Both the position numbers and the translations under genes were made by a program. A DNA stretch of 64,000 bases from Pseudomonas fluorescens. Lineage in GTDB: Bacteria; Pseudomonadota; Gammaproteobacteria; Pseudomonadales; Pseudomonadaceae. Under the pieces are notes generated by a model. That model searched no databases and was not told where the DNA came from. It saw nothing but the letters and a program-made list of their open reading frames with translations. Shown one piece after another: positions 63,351 through 64,000 of the stretch. The stretch's first letter is position 1. Every line of letters starts with the position of its first letter. The DNA is taken from positions 1 through 64,000 of the forward strand of contig NZ_VCNJ01000049.1 of NCBI RefSeq assembly GCF_005938625.1, written 5' to 3'.

Positions 63351-63425
63351 TTATTGGCCGTCGATCAGGCGCGGCAGTTGCAGCGGATTGGACTCGCGCA
63401 GTACCTCACCGACCGCTTTTGGCCG
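63351..63425 (-). pseudogene. Possible 3' gene remnant
   Basis: On the minus strand the sequence reads (upstream to downstream) AFIRPKAVGEVLRESNPLQL, then PRLIDGQ and stop at 63351. Codon use looks like coding DNA, but an in-frame stop lies about 25 codons earlier and the upstream sequence merges with a degenerate repeat. It may be the tail of a deleted gene. I cannot name the family. Confidence 0.35.
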
Positions 63426-63475
63426 AATGAAGGCGGTCGTGAGCGGCAGCTATTAGCAGAAAGTTGTCTGTTGAA
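63410..63475. repeat. Degenerate intergenic repeat
   Basis: GCTTTTGGCCGAATGAAGGCGG and GAGCGGCAGCTATTAGCAGAAAG resemble the 56.7-kb copy of the repeat. The rest of 63476-63580 shows no gene. Confidence 0.45.
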
Positions 63476-63580
63476 GACAGCCACATCTCTCATCATGTCA
63501 AGGTCGAACGAGTGATGTCGGAAGAGTAGGGTTGCGGAAATGATCGAGAGAGGGAGGAACAGAATTTCTAAATGCAAGAA

Positions 63581-63614
63581 ACGACAAAGCCCTGAATAAT
63601 CAGGGCTTTGTCGT
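63581..63614 (-). terminator. Terminator of tRNA-Ser
   Basis: A perfect 15-bp stem ACGACAAAGCCCTGA/TCAGGGCTTTGTCGT with a 4-nt loop lies eight bases past the CCA end of the tRNA in its transcription direction. Confidence 0.75.
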
Positions 63615-63622
63615 ACATAAGA

Positions 63623-63710
63623 TGGCGGAGGCGATGGGATTCGAACTCATGGACCTGTTACAGTCGACGGTTTTCAAGACCGTTGCCTTAAACCACTCGG
63701 CCACACCTCC
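63623..63710 (-). tRNA. tRNA-Ser (TGA)
   Basis: An 88-base class II tRNA read on the minus strand: acceptor arms GGAGGTG/CGCCTCC, D-loop GAGTGGTTTAAGGC, anticodon stem ACGGT/ACCGT with loop CTTGAAA (anticodon TGA), a long variable arm, T-loop GTTCGAATC and encoded CCA at 63623-63625. Confidence 0.95.
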
Positions 63711-63832
63711 GTTGCGTTGCGGGCGCCATAATACCTGAATGAAACACACTGTCAAACTCTCTGCATGGCTTGTTACAGAGCGTCTGTTATGATCTTTGCG
63801 ACTGAACGTTTCAAACCAACAGGAGTGTCGCC

Positions 63833-64000
63833 ATGCGCGAACAGGATTACGCAGTTAATAACAGCGTGCAGGCTGAGCAGCTAGAGGTTAGCCGCGTCCT
63901 GCGCAACACTTATGGCCTACTGGCTCTGACCCTCGCATTCAGCGGCGTCATGGCTTTCGTCGCTCAGCAGATGCGCGTTGGCTACCCGAACATTTTCGTG
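63833..64000 (+). CDS. Bax-inhibitor-1/YccA family protein (partial)
   Basis: The first 56 residues of an inner-membrane protein, cut by the window end. MREQDYAVNNSVQAEQLEVS then VLRNTYGLLALTLAFSGVMAFVAQQ match the start of pseudomonad YccA-type proteins, which interact with the FtsH protease and have seven helices. ATG 63833 is preceded by AGGAG at good distance. Confidence 0.88.
   Translation, partial: MREQDYAVNNSVQAEQLEVSRVLRNTYGLLALTLAFSGVMAFVAQQMRVGYPNIFV

Overview
The window looks like chromosomal DNA of a Pseudomonas of the fluorescens group. It is GC-rich, dense with LysR regulators, and carries REP/REPIN palindromes with the pseudomonad GCGAGC(A/C)(A/G)GCTC core. Marker genes include rlhA, aguA/aguB, a ferric-siderophore TonB receptor, tandem DUF6124 genes and a YccA/Bax-inhibitor gene. 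No phage, plasmid, IS transposase, rRNA or CRISPR array is visible. Two tRNAs are present: Gln(TTG) at 37.9 kb and Ser(TGA) at 63.7 kb.

Layout. 0-13 kb: a LysE exporter, a GAF histidine kinase, a siderophore receptor broken by a one-base frameshift, yghU, a LysE/LysR divergent pair, a small hydrolase operon and a thiamine-diphosphate enzyme. 13-18 kb: a DUF72 gene overlapped by the tail of a lost SDR gene, then a four-gene operon with one radical SAM/SPASM maturase and three proteins sharing a Gly-Asp-Leu/Val (DUF1843-like) segment; this is the most novel-looking system here. 18-27 kb: a metabolite:H+ symporter, a complete phosphonate-type ABC importer (possibly for another oxyanion), an SDR protein, an HD hydrolase, small regulators and RidA. 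27-36 kb: a second, solitary radical SAM protein with an unusual C-terminal module, then an agmatine operon (LysR, aguA, aguB, polyamine-binding protein, a Tat-exported agmatine deiminase paralogue, a GlxA-type regulator), then two DUF6124 genes preceded by a strongly structured leader. 36-43 kb: an exported epoxide-hydrolase-like enzyme, tRNA-Gln, rlhA, RidA, a GST/LysR pair and a cupin.

43-47 kb is accessory: a truncated AraC gene stands divergent to an internally deleted EamA transporter, followed by hypothetical genes. 47-55 kb: a membrane-linked molybdenum hydroxylase operon (2Fe-2S subunit, Tat-exported Mo subunit, tri-haem cytochrome c, XdhC) and an AraC/MFS efflux pair. 55-58.6 kb is again accessory, with orphan genes, an SDR gene and a Crp-like regulator among degenerate intergenic repeats. 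58.8-63.3 kb: a catabolic operon (GntR regulator, MFS importer, LigI-like lactone hydrolase, GntP permease). The window ends inside a YccA-family gene.

Gene calls rest on reading translations and motifs by eye; family names come from memory of conserved families, with no database search. Start codons were chosen by ribosome-binding sites and family alignment where possible.
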